Source: an uncultured Atopobium sp.
GTDB taxonomy: Bacteria > Actinomycetota > Coriobacteriia > Coriobacteriales > Atopobiaceae
Direction: 5' to 3'
NCBI GenBank assembly: GCA_900555335.1
Contig: USKU01000001.1
Coordinates: forward strand, 1 to 57,989
Length of the DNA stretch: 57,989 nt
Part shown: positions 17,303-24,787 of the stretch, piece by piece
Position numbering within the stretch: position 1 is the stretch's first letter
How the letters are laid out: the number at the start of each line of letters is the position of its first letter
Translations under genes and position numbers: made by a program
Notes under the pieces: generated by a model
The model's database searches: none
Told to the model about the DNA's origin: nothing
Seen by the model: the letters and a program-made list of their open reading frames with translations, nothing else

Positions 17303-18154
17303 CTAGGCCACTAAGGACTGATTCCGGAATTCCTCCGGGGTCAGTCCTTTTAGTTTAACCTGACGCCTTTGTGTGTTCCAGTACATAACATATGCGTCCA
17401 AATCAGCTTTGAAAGACTCAAAGTTAGGCCACGTTCTTCCTCGGAAGAACTCGTCTTTCAGATGACCAAAGACCTGCTCGGTAGCACCGTTGTCTATGCA
17501 GTTACCCTTTCTGGACATGCTCTGGATAACTCCTGCATCTTTCAGTCGCTTACACCATGCGCTGTGCTGGTATTGCCAACCCATATCGCTGTGCAGAATC
17601 GGAGTTGTGCCTTTAGGTATCTTCGCTAAAAGTTGATCGAGAAGAGCTTTTTGCTGAACCATGTTTGGACCCCTCGACACACTCCATGCGACAATCTCTT
17701 TGCTTCCAAAGTCATAGACGGGAGCAAAGTATGCCTTGCCCCACGCCTGCTTAAACTCTGTGACGTCGGTACCCATCTTCTTCCACGGTCCATCAGCAGA
17801 AAAGTCGCGTCCTATGACGTTTTCAAAGGTCTTGCCGACAACGCCTTTATAGGAGCTATAGCGGTGATAGTCTGTCTCACGCCGTATCTTACAGTAAATA
17901 CCCATCTCACGCATGATTTTAAGAACAGTCTTGTCGGCGATTCTTACACCCAGCTCAGCGCGCAGACACATGGCTATCTGTCTGTGACCACAGCCGTTTG
18001 TAGTACGCGAGAAAATCTCTGCAACCGCGCGGTGTAGCTCTGGGCGTGTTGGCTTTACTGGGTGAGCTCGTGCGTAGTAGTAGGTAGACCTTGCAAGTCC
18101 TGAGCACTCCAGCAAATAGGACAAAGGGTACCCCTCACTGCACAAAGCACTCAC
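17303..18154 (-). CDS. IS3-family transposase, OrfB (integrase catalytic domain)
   Basis: A 283-residue DDE transposase part. An N-terminal HTH_21 region (ARSTYYYARAH, near residues 20-30) precedes the rve domain: first Asp in GTDVTEFK near 128, second Asp in ILHSDMGWQYQH near 187, and the Glu in NGATEQVFGHLKDEFF near 226 (NGATE). The RRQVKLKGLTPEEFR C-terminus is typical of IS150-like elements. It is normally made as an OrfAB fusion by -1 frameshifting; the frame is open upstream of its ATG back to the slippery run, which supports that. Confidence 0.93.
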   Translation of the reverse strand: MSALCSEGYPLSYLLECSGLARSTYYYARAHPVKPTRPELHRAVAEIFSRTTNGCGHRQIAMCLRAELGVRIADKTVLKIMREMGIYCKIRRETDYHRYSSYKGVVGKTFENVIGRDFSADGPWKKMGTDVTEFKQAWGKAYFAPVYDFGSKEIVAWSVSRGPNMVQQKALLDQLLAKIPKGTTPILHSDMGWQYQHSAWCKRLKDAGVIQSMSRKGNCIDNGATEQVFGHLKDEFFRGRTWPNFESFKADLDAYVMYWNTQRRQVKLKGLTPEEFRNQSLVA

Positions 18155-18174
18155 AATCTTAGCCTTTACCCTGG

Positions 18175-18672
18175 TCAGAGCTCGTCTTTCTCGACCAGGG
18201 CACGCAATTTTTTTAAGTAGGCTACCTCGGTCTCAAGCCTGCGGCAGCGCTCCTCAAGTTCCTGTTCGCGGGTGCGTTTCTGTGGCTTGGATTTAGAGCC
18301 TTTAGGTCTTCCTTTTGGCTTTGGCTTAAGAGCCTCTGCGCCACCTGTACGATAGAGCTTACACCATCGCTTAAGTGGTGCCAGCGACATAATCTTAAAC
18401 TCGGCCATTGCCTCAGCTTTTGTCATGCCGTCCTCAATGACAGCTCTTGCTGCAGCAACTTTTTGCTCGTAGGTGTAGAGAGCTTGCTTGCCATCCATGA
18501 TCAGTAGCACCTCGCTTCCAAATGCGTGGTATATATGGAGCCATGTTTTTACAGTTGAGAGTGGAACAGAAAGAGTACTTGCAACCGCACAAAATCCCAT
18601 ACCGGAAGCAAAGAGCTCTGCTGCCCTTCTCCTCACCTCTACATCGTGCTTTACCCTACAATCCATACGCAT
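18175..18672 (-). CDS. IS3-family transposase, OrfA (helix-turn-helix)
   Basis: A 165-residue protein with two helix-turn-helix units (roughly residues 10-45 and 65-105), a basic linker rich in KPKGRPKGSK, and a C-terminal coiled coil (EQELEERCRRLETEVAYLKKL) that acts as leucine zipper. It binds the terminal repeats. The stop lies 20 bases before the OrfB ATG. Confidence 0.93.
   Translation of the reverse strand: MRMDCRVKHDVEVRRRAAELFASGMGFCAVASTLSVPLSTVKTWLHIYHAFGSEVLLIMDGKQALYTYEQKVAAARAVIEDGMTKAEAMAEFKIMSLAPLKRWCKLYRTGGAEALKPKPKGRPKGSKSKPQKRTREQELEERCRRLETEVAYLKKLRALVEKDEL
18208..18214 (-). promoter_or_regulatory. A7 slippery run for -1 frameshifting
   Basis: On the minus strand the OrfA codons TTA AAA AAA TTG contain A AAA AAA. 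Slipping back one base continues as ATT GCG TGC into the OrfB frame without a stop, giving an OrfAB fusion. Confidence 0.7.
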
Positions 18673-18694
18673 AAAAAGCCTCCCAATTTCTTAT

Positions 18695-18718
18695 GTCCAA
18701 GAAATGGGAGGCGGTTCA
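18695..18718. repeat. IS right terminal inverted repeat
   Basis: Reads GTCCAAG to GCGGTTCA, the imperfect complement of the left end. Confidence 0.88.
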
Positions 18719-19197
18719 TTGTGCGTAGCCTTGAGATAGATGCTATCTTTAAAATAAGAGTCGGCGAATATGGCCAATAAAGATTAAATAAGCTTTAATG
18801 TTATGTTTGTACGATATACATTGTCACTATAAGATCTTTTAAGGTGCGTAGCTTGTGTGGGAGTTTTGGTTAAGAGGTGGTACGCTCTGCAGTTATTACG
18901 TAAAAACTAATGGTTTACAATAAATTGCCCTATTGTACAGCGAATTTTGTTAAGTAATGTTGACAATATGTAACTGATTTGCTACCCTAAAACAAGAATC
19001 TTATGGTTGCACAGAGGTAAGCATTGCTTCGCAACTACCTGATTACTTGTATTTATTGTTTTAGCATTTACAAGAAGGTGAGGTGGAGCATTATTGAAAT
19101 CTCAGTAAAATTTTTTCTGATTTTATTGTTTTATTCAAAAAATATTCAAGGTTTTTGTTTGCTTAATAAGGGTTAAGTAGAAAGAAGATGAAGTAAT
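18719..19197 (+). other. AT-rich intergenic region upstream of the peptide cluster
   Basis: Nearly 480 bases without a credible gene. It holds a good promoter (18960-18988, listed), a weak hairpin GTTGC/GCAAC near 19013-19035 and an AT-rich leader of about 200 bases before the radical SAM gene. No coding signal of more than a few codons with a ribosome binding site was found. Confidence 0.5.
18960..18988 (+). promoter_or_regulatory. Likely promoter of the RiPP-like cluster
   Basis: TTGACA (18960-18965), 17-base spacer, TACCCT (18983-18988). The -35 is perfect and the spacing optimal. The next gene downstream is the radical SAM enzyme. Confidence 0.55.
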
Positions 19198-20184
19198 ATG
19201 CAATTCTTCGTTGAATCTGCTTCAATCGATATTACATATAAATGTAATCTAAGGTGTAGACATTGCTTTGACTTTGCTGGAGAAAATTCTCGCGATGAGA
19301 TTGATGATACAGCTCTAGATAATATTTTTGAATCAATAAGTAAGTATGAAATGAATTCAATATGTTTATGCGGTGGAGAACCCTTGCTAAGGCTTAACTC
19401 CGTTATCAATGGATTGCAAATACTAAAAAATAACAATTCTTCAGGTAAAGTTGCAATGGTAAGCAATGGTCTTCTTTGGAATCAATCTATTGCTGAATCA
19501 CTTAAAGAGGCAGGTCTTGACTTAGTACAATTTAGTCTAGATGGAATAAATGATGCTTCGTATGACTTTATTAGGCAATCCGCAGGCAAGTTACATAAAG
19601 TCTTTGATGCTATAAAATATGCAAAGAATTCTGGACTTACAGTTGTCATTTCCAGCATACCCCATAGAAAGAATTTTTCGGAGTTTCAAGCTTTAATAAA
19701 TTTATGCGATGAGCTCGGAGTGAGTGAATTGCGCGTACAACCGCTTATGAATCTTGGTAGAGGCGAGAAAAATTATGAATATTTATCACTTATGCCAGAA
19801 GAAAATGAATCGATAGCAACCTTATTGGCTTCAAATGCCAATTCGACGAAAACCAGATTAATTTGGGGAGATCCGGTTGATCATTTTTATATGTATCGAG
19901 AATTGAAGTATATACCTCAAATTTGTATTAATGCATTTGGTGAGATTGTCCTGTCTCCGTACTTACCTATAACAATCTGGAACTTACGCAAATACTCACT
20001 AAAGGAATATTTTGATTTAAATATCCCAGTTCACGCATTAAAACATGAAACTATCAAAAATCTTATTTCAGAAATACATGATATTTCAGATTTCACAAGT
20101 CACCATAAAGATATGCCCCTTTTATTTCTTGAATCAAATATCGATCTTTCAGAGGAGTTAAAGGAGATGGCTTTATATGCATAA
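19198..20184 (+). CDS. Radical SAM peptide-modifying enzyme
   Basis: A 328-residue radical SAM protein. The cluster-binding motif CNLRCRHC (Cys16, Cys20, Cys23) is a CxxxCxxC, and GGEP follows at 59-62, as in peptide maturases. The C-terminal part has ICINAFGEIVLSPYLP (near 242-257), which resembles the start of a SPASM/Twitch region, but the other cysteines needed for auxiliary clusters are missing, so it probably has one 4Fe-4S cluster only, or an incomplete second site. The size is close to that of peptide epimerases such as YydG. It overlaps the next gene by 8 bases. It probably modifies the peptide at 21434-21643; which reaction (epimerisation, C-C or C-O bond) the sequence does not decide. 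Confidence 0.85.
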   Translation: MQFFVESASIDITYKCNLRCRHCFDFAGENSRDEIDDTALDNIFESISKYEMNSICLCGGEPLLRLNSVINGLQILKNNNSSGKVAMVSNGLLWNQSIAESLKEAGLDLVQFSLDGINDASYDFIRQSAGKLHKVFDAIKYAKNSGLTVVISSIPHRKNFSEFQALINLCDELGVSELRVQPLMNLGRGEKNYEYLSLMPEENESIATLLASNANSTKTRLIWGDPVDHFYMYRELKYIPQICINAFGEIVLSPYLPITIWNLRKYSLKEYFDLNIPVHALKHETIKNLISEIHDISDFTSHHKDMPLLFLESNIDLSEELKEMALYA

Positions 20185-20656
20185 CTGTCAGCGCCTGATT
20201 AAAATAAACGAAAGCAACATGAAGGAAGTGCTTTCGTGGATTGAAGTTTTTAACGAGTCCTATCATAAGCAAATTATAGATCCCGTGGGTGTAGTTGACG
20301 GAGTAAATTTGAGTGGACGTTACATAAGACAGCTCTTGTTTAGTGGGCAATTCGACTTTTATGAAATTGTGGAAGCAGAAAGTAAAATAATTTTAGGCAT
20401 TTTGGTAGTTGCAAATAGTCAGATCGTTAAACTACGAGCATCCTCACTTATACTTTTCGCAACAAATTATGAGATAAACCTATCAAACTGTTTTATGAAT
20501 AAGGGTGAAAACTTATACGTCATATCTATTGCAATGGATGCTGGAAATTATCTAGCTGTAGGTTTTAAAAACTTAGCAATAATACCAGGCCATAATAATT
20601 CGTTAAATTATCTCTATCTTTTAGTGGGAGCAGAAGATGAAAATAAAATCAATTGA
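20177..20656 (+). CDS. Unknown protein of the RiPP-like cluster
   Basis: A 159-residue soluble-looking protein with no family I recognise. The N-terminal half is helical and charged (IKINESNMKEVLSWIEVFN), the second half alternates hydrophobic strands (IILGILVVANSQIVKLRASS, LYVISIAMDAGNYLAVGF). Its ATG overlaps the radical SAM stop and AAAGGAG precedes it; its end overlaps the next gene by 20 bases. Strict operon coupling suggests a partner of the maturation enzymes. Confidence 0.7.
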   Translation: MHNCQRLIKINESNMKEVLSWIEVFNESYHKQIIDPVGVVDGVNLSGRYIRQLLFSGQFDFYEIVEAESKIILGILVVANSQIVKLRASSLILFATNYEINLSNCFMNKGENLYVISIAMDAGNYLAVGFKNLAIIPGHNNSLNYLYLLVGAEDENKIN

Positions 20657-21419
20657 ACAGATAGTTCCAAAATTGCATGAAGGAACCAGATTAAAAAGTA
20701 CTCCGAGCGGATATATCCTCTCGTCTGGAGGTGTATATGCGCCTATGAATTTAGATGCAGCTGCAATTGTTTCAAAGATAGATGGTTCTAAAACTATAGA
20801 AAAAATTTGTCAGGAATTATTTGAAGAGAAATCGAATATAGATGATTTCAATATTCTAGGGACTATAGTGCAACGATGTATCGCAAAAATCTGGCAGCAA
20901 GGTGCTTTTTTGCAAGTAGACGATAATTTATCCATGGCGTATTATTCATACTATTCAAACAACTGTTTTTATAGTCCTTATTTCTCCTCAGATGTAAATC
21001 TAGAGCCTGTATATTTATCCCCTATATTTGACAGTAAACATTTTTCAAATATTACAGAATTTAAAGAAATTTTTGGATCGTTTTGTTTGTATGTAACACT
21101 ATTAAATAGTAATAGTGAAATAAAATCTCAGTATTGCTTTCTAAAGACACAAGTTAAGGATCTATATTTTATATATGCAATTTATGGCAATACGCCGACT
21201 GTTGATGACCTTAGAGAAGTAAAGCAATATCTTCAAAACAATCCACTTGACGAAGAAAACCACATTGAAAAAACTGAGAAAAATGATTCAATTACTTTCA
21301 TTGTGTATACATTGTCAGATTTAAGAGTTGACACTTTACCATTTACTTTAATACAGAAGGGAGTTATTCAAGGCGAAGTTAATGGTAGAGATTTAATTAT
21401 AAACTTTTTATGTATTTAA
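20637..21419 (+). CDS. PqqD-like (RiPP recognition element) protein with C-terminal extension
   Basis: The first 95 residues fit the PqqD-like fold: a start with two strands around YILSSGGVYAPMNLDAAAIVSKIDGSKTIEKICQEL, i.e. the conserved pattern of strand, L-x-x-x-A-x-x-I, G-x-x-T-I-x-x-I, followed by a long helix (residues 70-90). These domains bind the leader of precursor peptides and present it to the modifying enzyme. Residues 100-260 are an unrecognised Tyr-rich, beta-looking domain. It is directly upstream of the candidate precursor gene and overlaps the gene before it by 20 bases. Confidence 0.7.
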   Translation: MKIKSIEQIVPKLHEGTRLKSTPSGYILSSGGVYAPMNLDAAAIVSKIDGSKTIEKICQELFEEKSNIDDFNILGTIVQRCIAKIWQQGAFLQVDDNLSMAYYSYYSNNCFYSPYFSSDVNLEPVYLSPIFDSKHFSNITEFKEIFGSFCLYVTLLNSNSEIKSQYCFLKTQVKDLYFIYAIYGNTPTVDDLREVKQYLQNNPLDEENHIEKTEKNDSITFIVYTLSDLRVDTLPFTLIQKGVIQGEVNGRDLIINFLCI

Positions 21420-21433
21420 ATGAGGTGATTGTA

Positions 21434-21643
21434 ATGGATGGATTTGATCCGCAGGTAGGCAACCTTAAACCAGTAAACAATGGATCTCAGCCAATGGGTG
21501 TGGCAGTAGCGGGCGTTTTGGTCTGGGCTGGTGCTGTTTATGATGTTGTCCTCGCTGTAAATTATGGTGCAATCGTGAATGTTGGATTGGCATTTATGGC
21601 TGCTGCAGCGACTGTCGCAAATGTAGTCACAACAGTTAATTGA
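21434..21643 (+). CDS. Candidate RiPP precursor peptide, cysteine-free and Gly/Ala/Val/Asn-rich
   Basis: A 69-residue peptide from ATG 21434 (GAGGTGATTGTA, a good RBS, precedes it). The first 20 residues (MDGFDPQVGNLKPVNNGSQP) look like a short hydrophilic leader. The remaining 49 are strongly hydrophobic, with Val, Ala, Gly and Asn dominating, one Trp (31) and two Tyr (36, 44), no Cys and no charged residue except Asp37. Asp37, Asn43 and Asn49 are spaced by six, as are Asn63 and Asn69. Lack of Cys excludes lanthipeptides and sactipeptides. It lies between the PqqD-like gene and a hairpin terminator, the usual place for a highly expressed precursor. A non-modified membrane-active bacteriocin is the main alternative. 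Confidence 0.65.
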   Translation: MDGFDPQVGNLKPVNNGSQPMGVAVAGVLVWAGAVYDVVLAVNYGAIVNVGLAFMAAAATVANVVTTVN

Positions 21644-21648
21644 TTATT

Positions 21649-21692
21649 AGTGCTGCCCGTCGTTAGGAGGGCAGCACTGAGTTTCATTTTTT
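21649..21692 (+). terminator. Hairpin after the precursor gene (partial terminator or mRNA stabiliser)
   Basis: AGTGCTGCCC (21649-21658) pairs with GGGCAGCACT (21669-21678), perfect over ten bases; a T6 run follows about eight bases later (21687-21692). The distance makes it a leaky terminator, which would leave much more precursor mRNA than downstream mRNA. Confidence 0.7.
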
Positions 21693-21701
21693 GGAGTGAA
21701 T

Positions 21702-22019
21702 ATGGATAAGTTATGCTTCTTTTCAGCTTCTATACTGTTAATGCTTATATCCATACAATGGTACAGGAATAAATGGCTCATGTTGATGTCTGGCTATAAT
21801 ACCATGCCTGAGGAAGAAAGAAAGAAAATTGACATAAGACCATACGCCATCGCAGGTTCACGCAGTATGGCATCTGGAAGTTTACTTATGTGTATTTATG
21901 GTATCAATACATTGGAATTAAGCATCGCAAAAGAATACATATTAACTGCACTTATCATTTCGTGGATGTTATGTATTTGGTCAATAATAAGTATATTAAA
22001 ACTAAATTTTTGTAAATAA
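21702..22019 (+). CDS. DUF3784-like small membrane protein
   Basis: A 105-residue protein with a hydrophobic N-terminal segment (5-17), the motif LMLMSGYNTMPEEERKKID near residues 25-43 that is typical of DUF3784, and two further hydrophobic segments (about 57-70 and 77-100). Function of the family is unknown; in peptide clusters such small membrane proteins are often immunity proteins, which is inference. Start chosen at ATG 21702 with GGAG six bases upstream (GTG 21696 is in frame). Confidence 0.65.
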   Translation: MDKLCFFSASILLMLISIQWYRNKWLMLMSGYNTMPEEERKKIDIRPYAIAGSRSMASGSLLMCIYGINTLELSIAKEYILTALIISWMLCIWSIISILKLNFCK

Positions 22020-22061
22020 CGTGTACTGCGGTTTAATTTAAAGTGTTGATTTGGGTACATA

Positions 22062-23162
22062 ATGATTAATTCAAATTGGCAATATGTGGCAAATATAAGT
22101 GGCTTGTCAGACTTACTCGATGGACTTGATCCTACATTTATATCGAGTTTTTCGATCCTGGATCTTATACAACAAGGTAAAATTGACAAGAGTCTACTAC
22201 AATTATCAATGTTGTTATTATCAAATGCAGTGATTCCAAAAAATGAATTACAGGGAGCACAAGTAGAAGACGTTGTTAGATATCTATTAAGTAACGGAAT
22301 ATTGTGTGAGGAAGATGGTTTGCTCTCAACTAAAGGGCTCGTTCTCAATAAATATCGAGGCGTTTGGTTCTTTACCGAGCAATATAGCGCACACTCTCAA
22401 GCATATTTTGGTCCAGACTCAATTGCACTTGCCAAGCGTCTTTTTCCATGTGCTGGTAAAAAGGCACTCGATATGTGTGCTGGCACTGGGATTCAATCAT
22501 TAATTCTAGCAAAATGTGGAATGCAAGTTACATCGGTTGAATCAAACATAAATATCGCACATCTATACAAGGTCAACGCAAAAATAAACAATGTTTCTAG
22601 TGACGTAAACTTGGTACTTAATGATGCAGGTAGTTTCTTAGATTCATGTTCCGATAAATTTGATTATGTGGTCTCTAATCCGCCATTAGTTCCGATTCCA
22701 AAACAAATTCCATATCCATTAACAGGAAATGGTGGACTTTATGGAATTGACATTACTCTAAAAATTATTGACAATCTTCCGAGAATGTTAAATGCATGGG
22801 GCGAGGCACTAGTCTTAGGATTGACGCCCTCAACCACTCCAGGTTTAAGTAAACAACATCCACTAATTAACAGACTTAATAGTATAAATTTAAGTTGTGT
22901 AATTACAATTTTGTCAATTGAAAAATTAAGCTCCACAAGCGAATACATTCAAAGCGTCTCTGTGTCTTCTTACTGTTACGATAGCACACAATTTACTTCT
23001 GAGACAGATTGTTCAAATAAACTATATAAAGCATTTAAAGATGAAAACTTGCAGTATATAGTTCAATTTACACTCAGAATAATTAAAGATAATAATGACG
23101 GAAATTTGCTTATATATGATCACTCGGGAAAGTTAAAACAATCTCGTCTCTGGATGATTTGA
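22062..23162 (+). CDS. SAM-dependent methyltransferase with NPP motif
   Basis: A 366-residue class I methyltransferase. An N-terminal helical domain (about 1-115) precedes the Rossmann fold with motif I ALDMCAGTGIQSLILA near 135-150, the acidic motif II (VESN) near 160, and VVSNPPLVP near 203-211. The NPP motif (NPPY-like) is characteristic of enzymes that methylate amide or exocyclic amine nitrogens (PrmC, N6-adenine and N2-guanine methyltransferases). In this cluster, side-chain Asn amide methylation of the precursor is the natural reading. It could instead act on rRNA as a resistance enzyme. It is 43 bases after the DUF3784-like gene and 9 before the ABC gene. Confidence 0.75.
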   Translation: MINSNWQYVANISGLSDLLDGLDPTFISSFSILDLIQQGKIDKSLLQLSMLLLSNAVIPKNELQGAQVEDVVRYLLSNGILCEEDGLLSTKGLVLNKYRGVWFFTEQYSAHSQAYFGPDSIALAKRLFPCAGKKALDMCAGTGIQSLILAKCGMQVTSVESNINIAHLYKVNAKINNVSSDVNLVLNDAGSFLDSCSDKFDYVVSNPPLVPIPKQIPYPLTGNGGLYGIDITLKIIDNLPRMLNAWGEALVLGLTPSTTPGLSKQHPLINRLNSINLSCVITILSIEKLSSTSEYIQSVSVSSYCYDSTQFTSETDCSNKLYKAFKDENLQYIVQFTLRIIKDNNDGNLLIYDHSGKLKQSRLWMI

Positions 23163-23171
23163 GGTACATAC

Positions 23172-24758
23172 ATGTTTACATGGGTGATCGGTAAAATTAA
23201 ACATTTAAGAGGCTTCAAGGGTGTTATCTTATTATCTATCATTAGTTTTGCAATAAATGCGATAACCCCCTACTTAAATGGAATTTTATTTAACTTATTG
23301 GCGTACAATACAAGGTACGAAATAATAATTAATGTTGCTATTCTAGTTGCGTTGTTTGGAATAGGCAACTCGATATTTACATATGTTTTAATCCGAGTTA
23401 TAGCAATATTAAAGGCTGAAACTTACATCTTATTACTGAAGCTAAAAGTACGAAATTTATATGAAATACCATATAATATTCTTGAAAATGTTGAGTTATC
23501 AGGCCTTTCTCAACAAATTCATTCGGATATTCAAATAGTTTCTGACTTCGTTCTCTCAAACTTTACTAAGTTCATTTTGAACAGTATATTACTTTTTGTT
23601 TCGTTTTATATGATGTTTGAACTAAACCAGTTGTTATTTATATTAGGATTAGTTTTGAGCTTAACTTATTCCTTAATTGTGTACTTACTTAAAAATCCTA
23701 TATCAAAAAGGTTGACAGACAAAAAGCAAAACGATGTAATCTTTTATCAAAAGTACTCATCGCAACTTCTGTTATCAGAAATTTTGTATGCTAGTTCGAA
23801 TTCGGAGAATTCAGTATCTTATTTAAATAGTTGCTTTGTACCTTTAAACGAAAGCATACGAAAATTGGTAAAAATTCAAAGTATTTATCTATCTAGTGAT
23901 TCCGTAACATCGGCTTTATACCAGGCAATTTTATTCATACTCGGAGGCGTTCAAATAGTTAATAAAAATTTATCATTAGGTGATTTTGTTACTATAAATA
24001 TGTATTTTAATATAATTATTAATTTGGTTAAATATTATATAGGTTTTTATAATACATTTCTAGATGCAAAGATTTCGTATAAGCGTCTCGAAAACTTAGA
24101 GAATTTAAAAATCCCCAATCAAAACTCTGGAATAAAAATTGATCACTTAGATAGCATATGTTTACGCAACTTTTTCTTTTCTTATCAATCAAATAATGGA
24201 ATAATTGATGTAATAAATAATTTATCAACCACATTCAGGAAAAATACTTTTCATATTATACAAGGTACAAATGGATCAGGAAAGACTACACTGCTAAAAA
24301 TACTTCTCGGGCTATATGAAGGCACTTCAGATAATCTCGAATACAATGGTGAAATATGCAGCAAAGTTGACACATTCTATTTGAGAAAACATTGTATTGC
24401 ATATCTGCCTCAGTCTTTTTTTAAGCCCGATATGAGTCCACTTGAGTTTCTGTCTTTGATGTCTTATGACGAAAACATAAATGTAACTTTACTAACTGAA
24501 ATTAGTAAAATACTTAAGATTCCTTTTGAGAACTGCCAGAGATTATCTGGAGGCGAGCTTAAGAAGCTCTACCTTAATGTTGCATTGTCAAAGGATTCGG
24601 ATTTTTTAATTTTAGATGAACCCACGAATGATCTTGATGAACTTTCAAAACATGAACTAATCAATTACTTAAAAATGAATCCAAAAAAACAAGGGATTAT
24701 CGTTTCAACGCATGACAAGGATTTGATTGATGCAGCTGATGAAGTGATATACCTTTAA
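23172..24758 (+). CDS. ABC exporter (membrane plus ATPase domain) of the peptide cluster
   Basis: A 528-residue half-transporter. The first 300 residues hold about six membrane segments, then a C-terminal ATP-binding domain with Walker A GTNGSGKTT near 365-373, signature LSGGE near 458 and Walker B FLILDEPTNDLDE near 479-491. No N-terminal C39 peptidase domain is present, so leader removal must be done by another protease. AT content matches the rest of the cluster. Its 3' end lies 29 bases from the end of the convergent phage polymerase gene. Confidence 0.85.
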   Translation: MFTWVIGKIKHLRGFKGVILLSIISFAINAITPYLNGILFNLLAYNTRYEIIINVAILVALFGIGNSIFTYVLIRVIAILKAETYILLLKLKVRNLYEIPYNILENVELSGLSQQIHSDIQIVSDFVLSNFTKFILNSILLFVSFYMMFELNQLLFILGLVLSLTYSLIVYLLKNPISKRLTDKKQNDVIFYQKYSSQLLLSEILYASSNSENSVSYLNSCFVPLNESIRKLVKIQSIYLSSDSVTSALYQAILFILGGVQIVNKNLSLGDFVTINMYFNIIINLVKYYIGFYNTFLDAKISYKRLENLENLKIPNQNSGIKIDHLDSICLRNFFFSYQSNNGIIDVINNLSTTFRKNTFHIIQGTNGSGKTTLLKILLGLYEGTSDNLEYNGEICSKVDTFYLRKHCIAYLPQSFFKPDMSPLEFLSLMSYDENINVTLLTEISKILKIPFENCQRLSGGELKKLYLNVALSKDSDFLILDEPTNDLDELSKHELINYLKMNPKKQGIIVSTHDKDLIDAADEVIYL

Positions 24759-24787
24759 TGATATATATATGCTGTTTGAAACATCGC

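Larger units (their letters stand above)
17264..18718 (-). mobile_element. IS3-family insertion sequence (IS150-like), apparently intact
   Basis: A 1455-base element bounded by 24-base imperfect terminal inverted repeats that begin TGAAC and end GTTCA (17264-17287 and 18695-18718; 19 of 24 positions match). It carries two overlapping-phase transposase frames on the minus strand, orfA then orfB, with an A7 slippery run between them. No clear target duplication of 3-4 bases is visible at the flanks (ATG on the left, TTG on the right), so the element may have been carried in by recombination or the duplication has decayed. Confidence 0.9.

Noticed and set aside
24759..24787. A terminator between the ABC exporter and phage polymerase genes
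   Set aside because: Only 29 bases, no stable hairpin seen.
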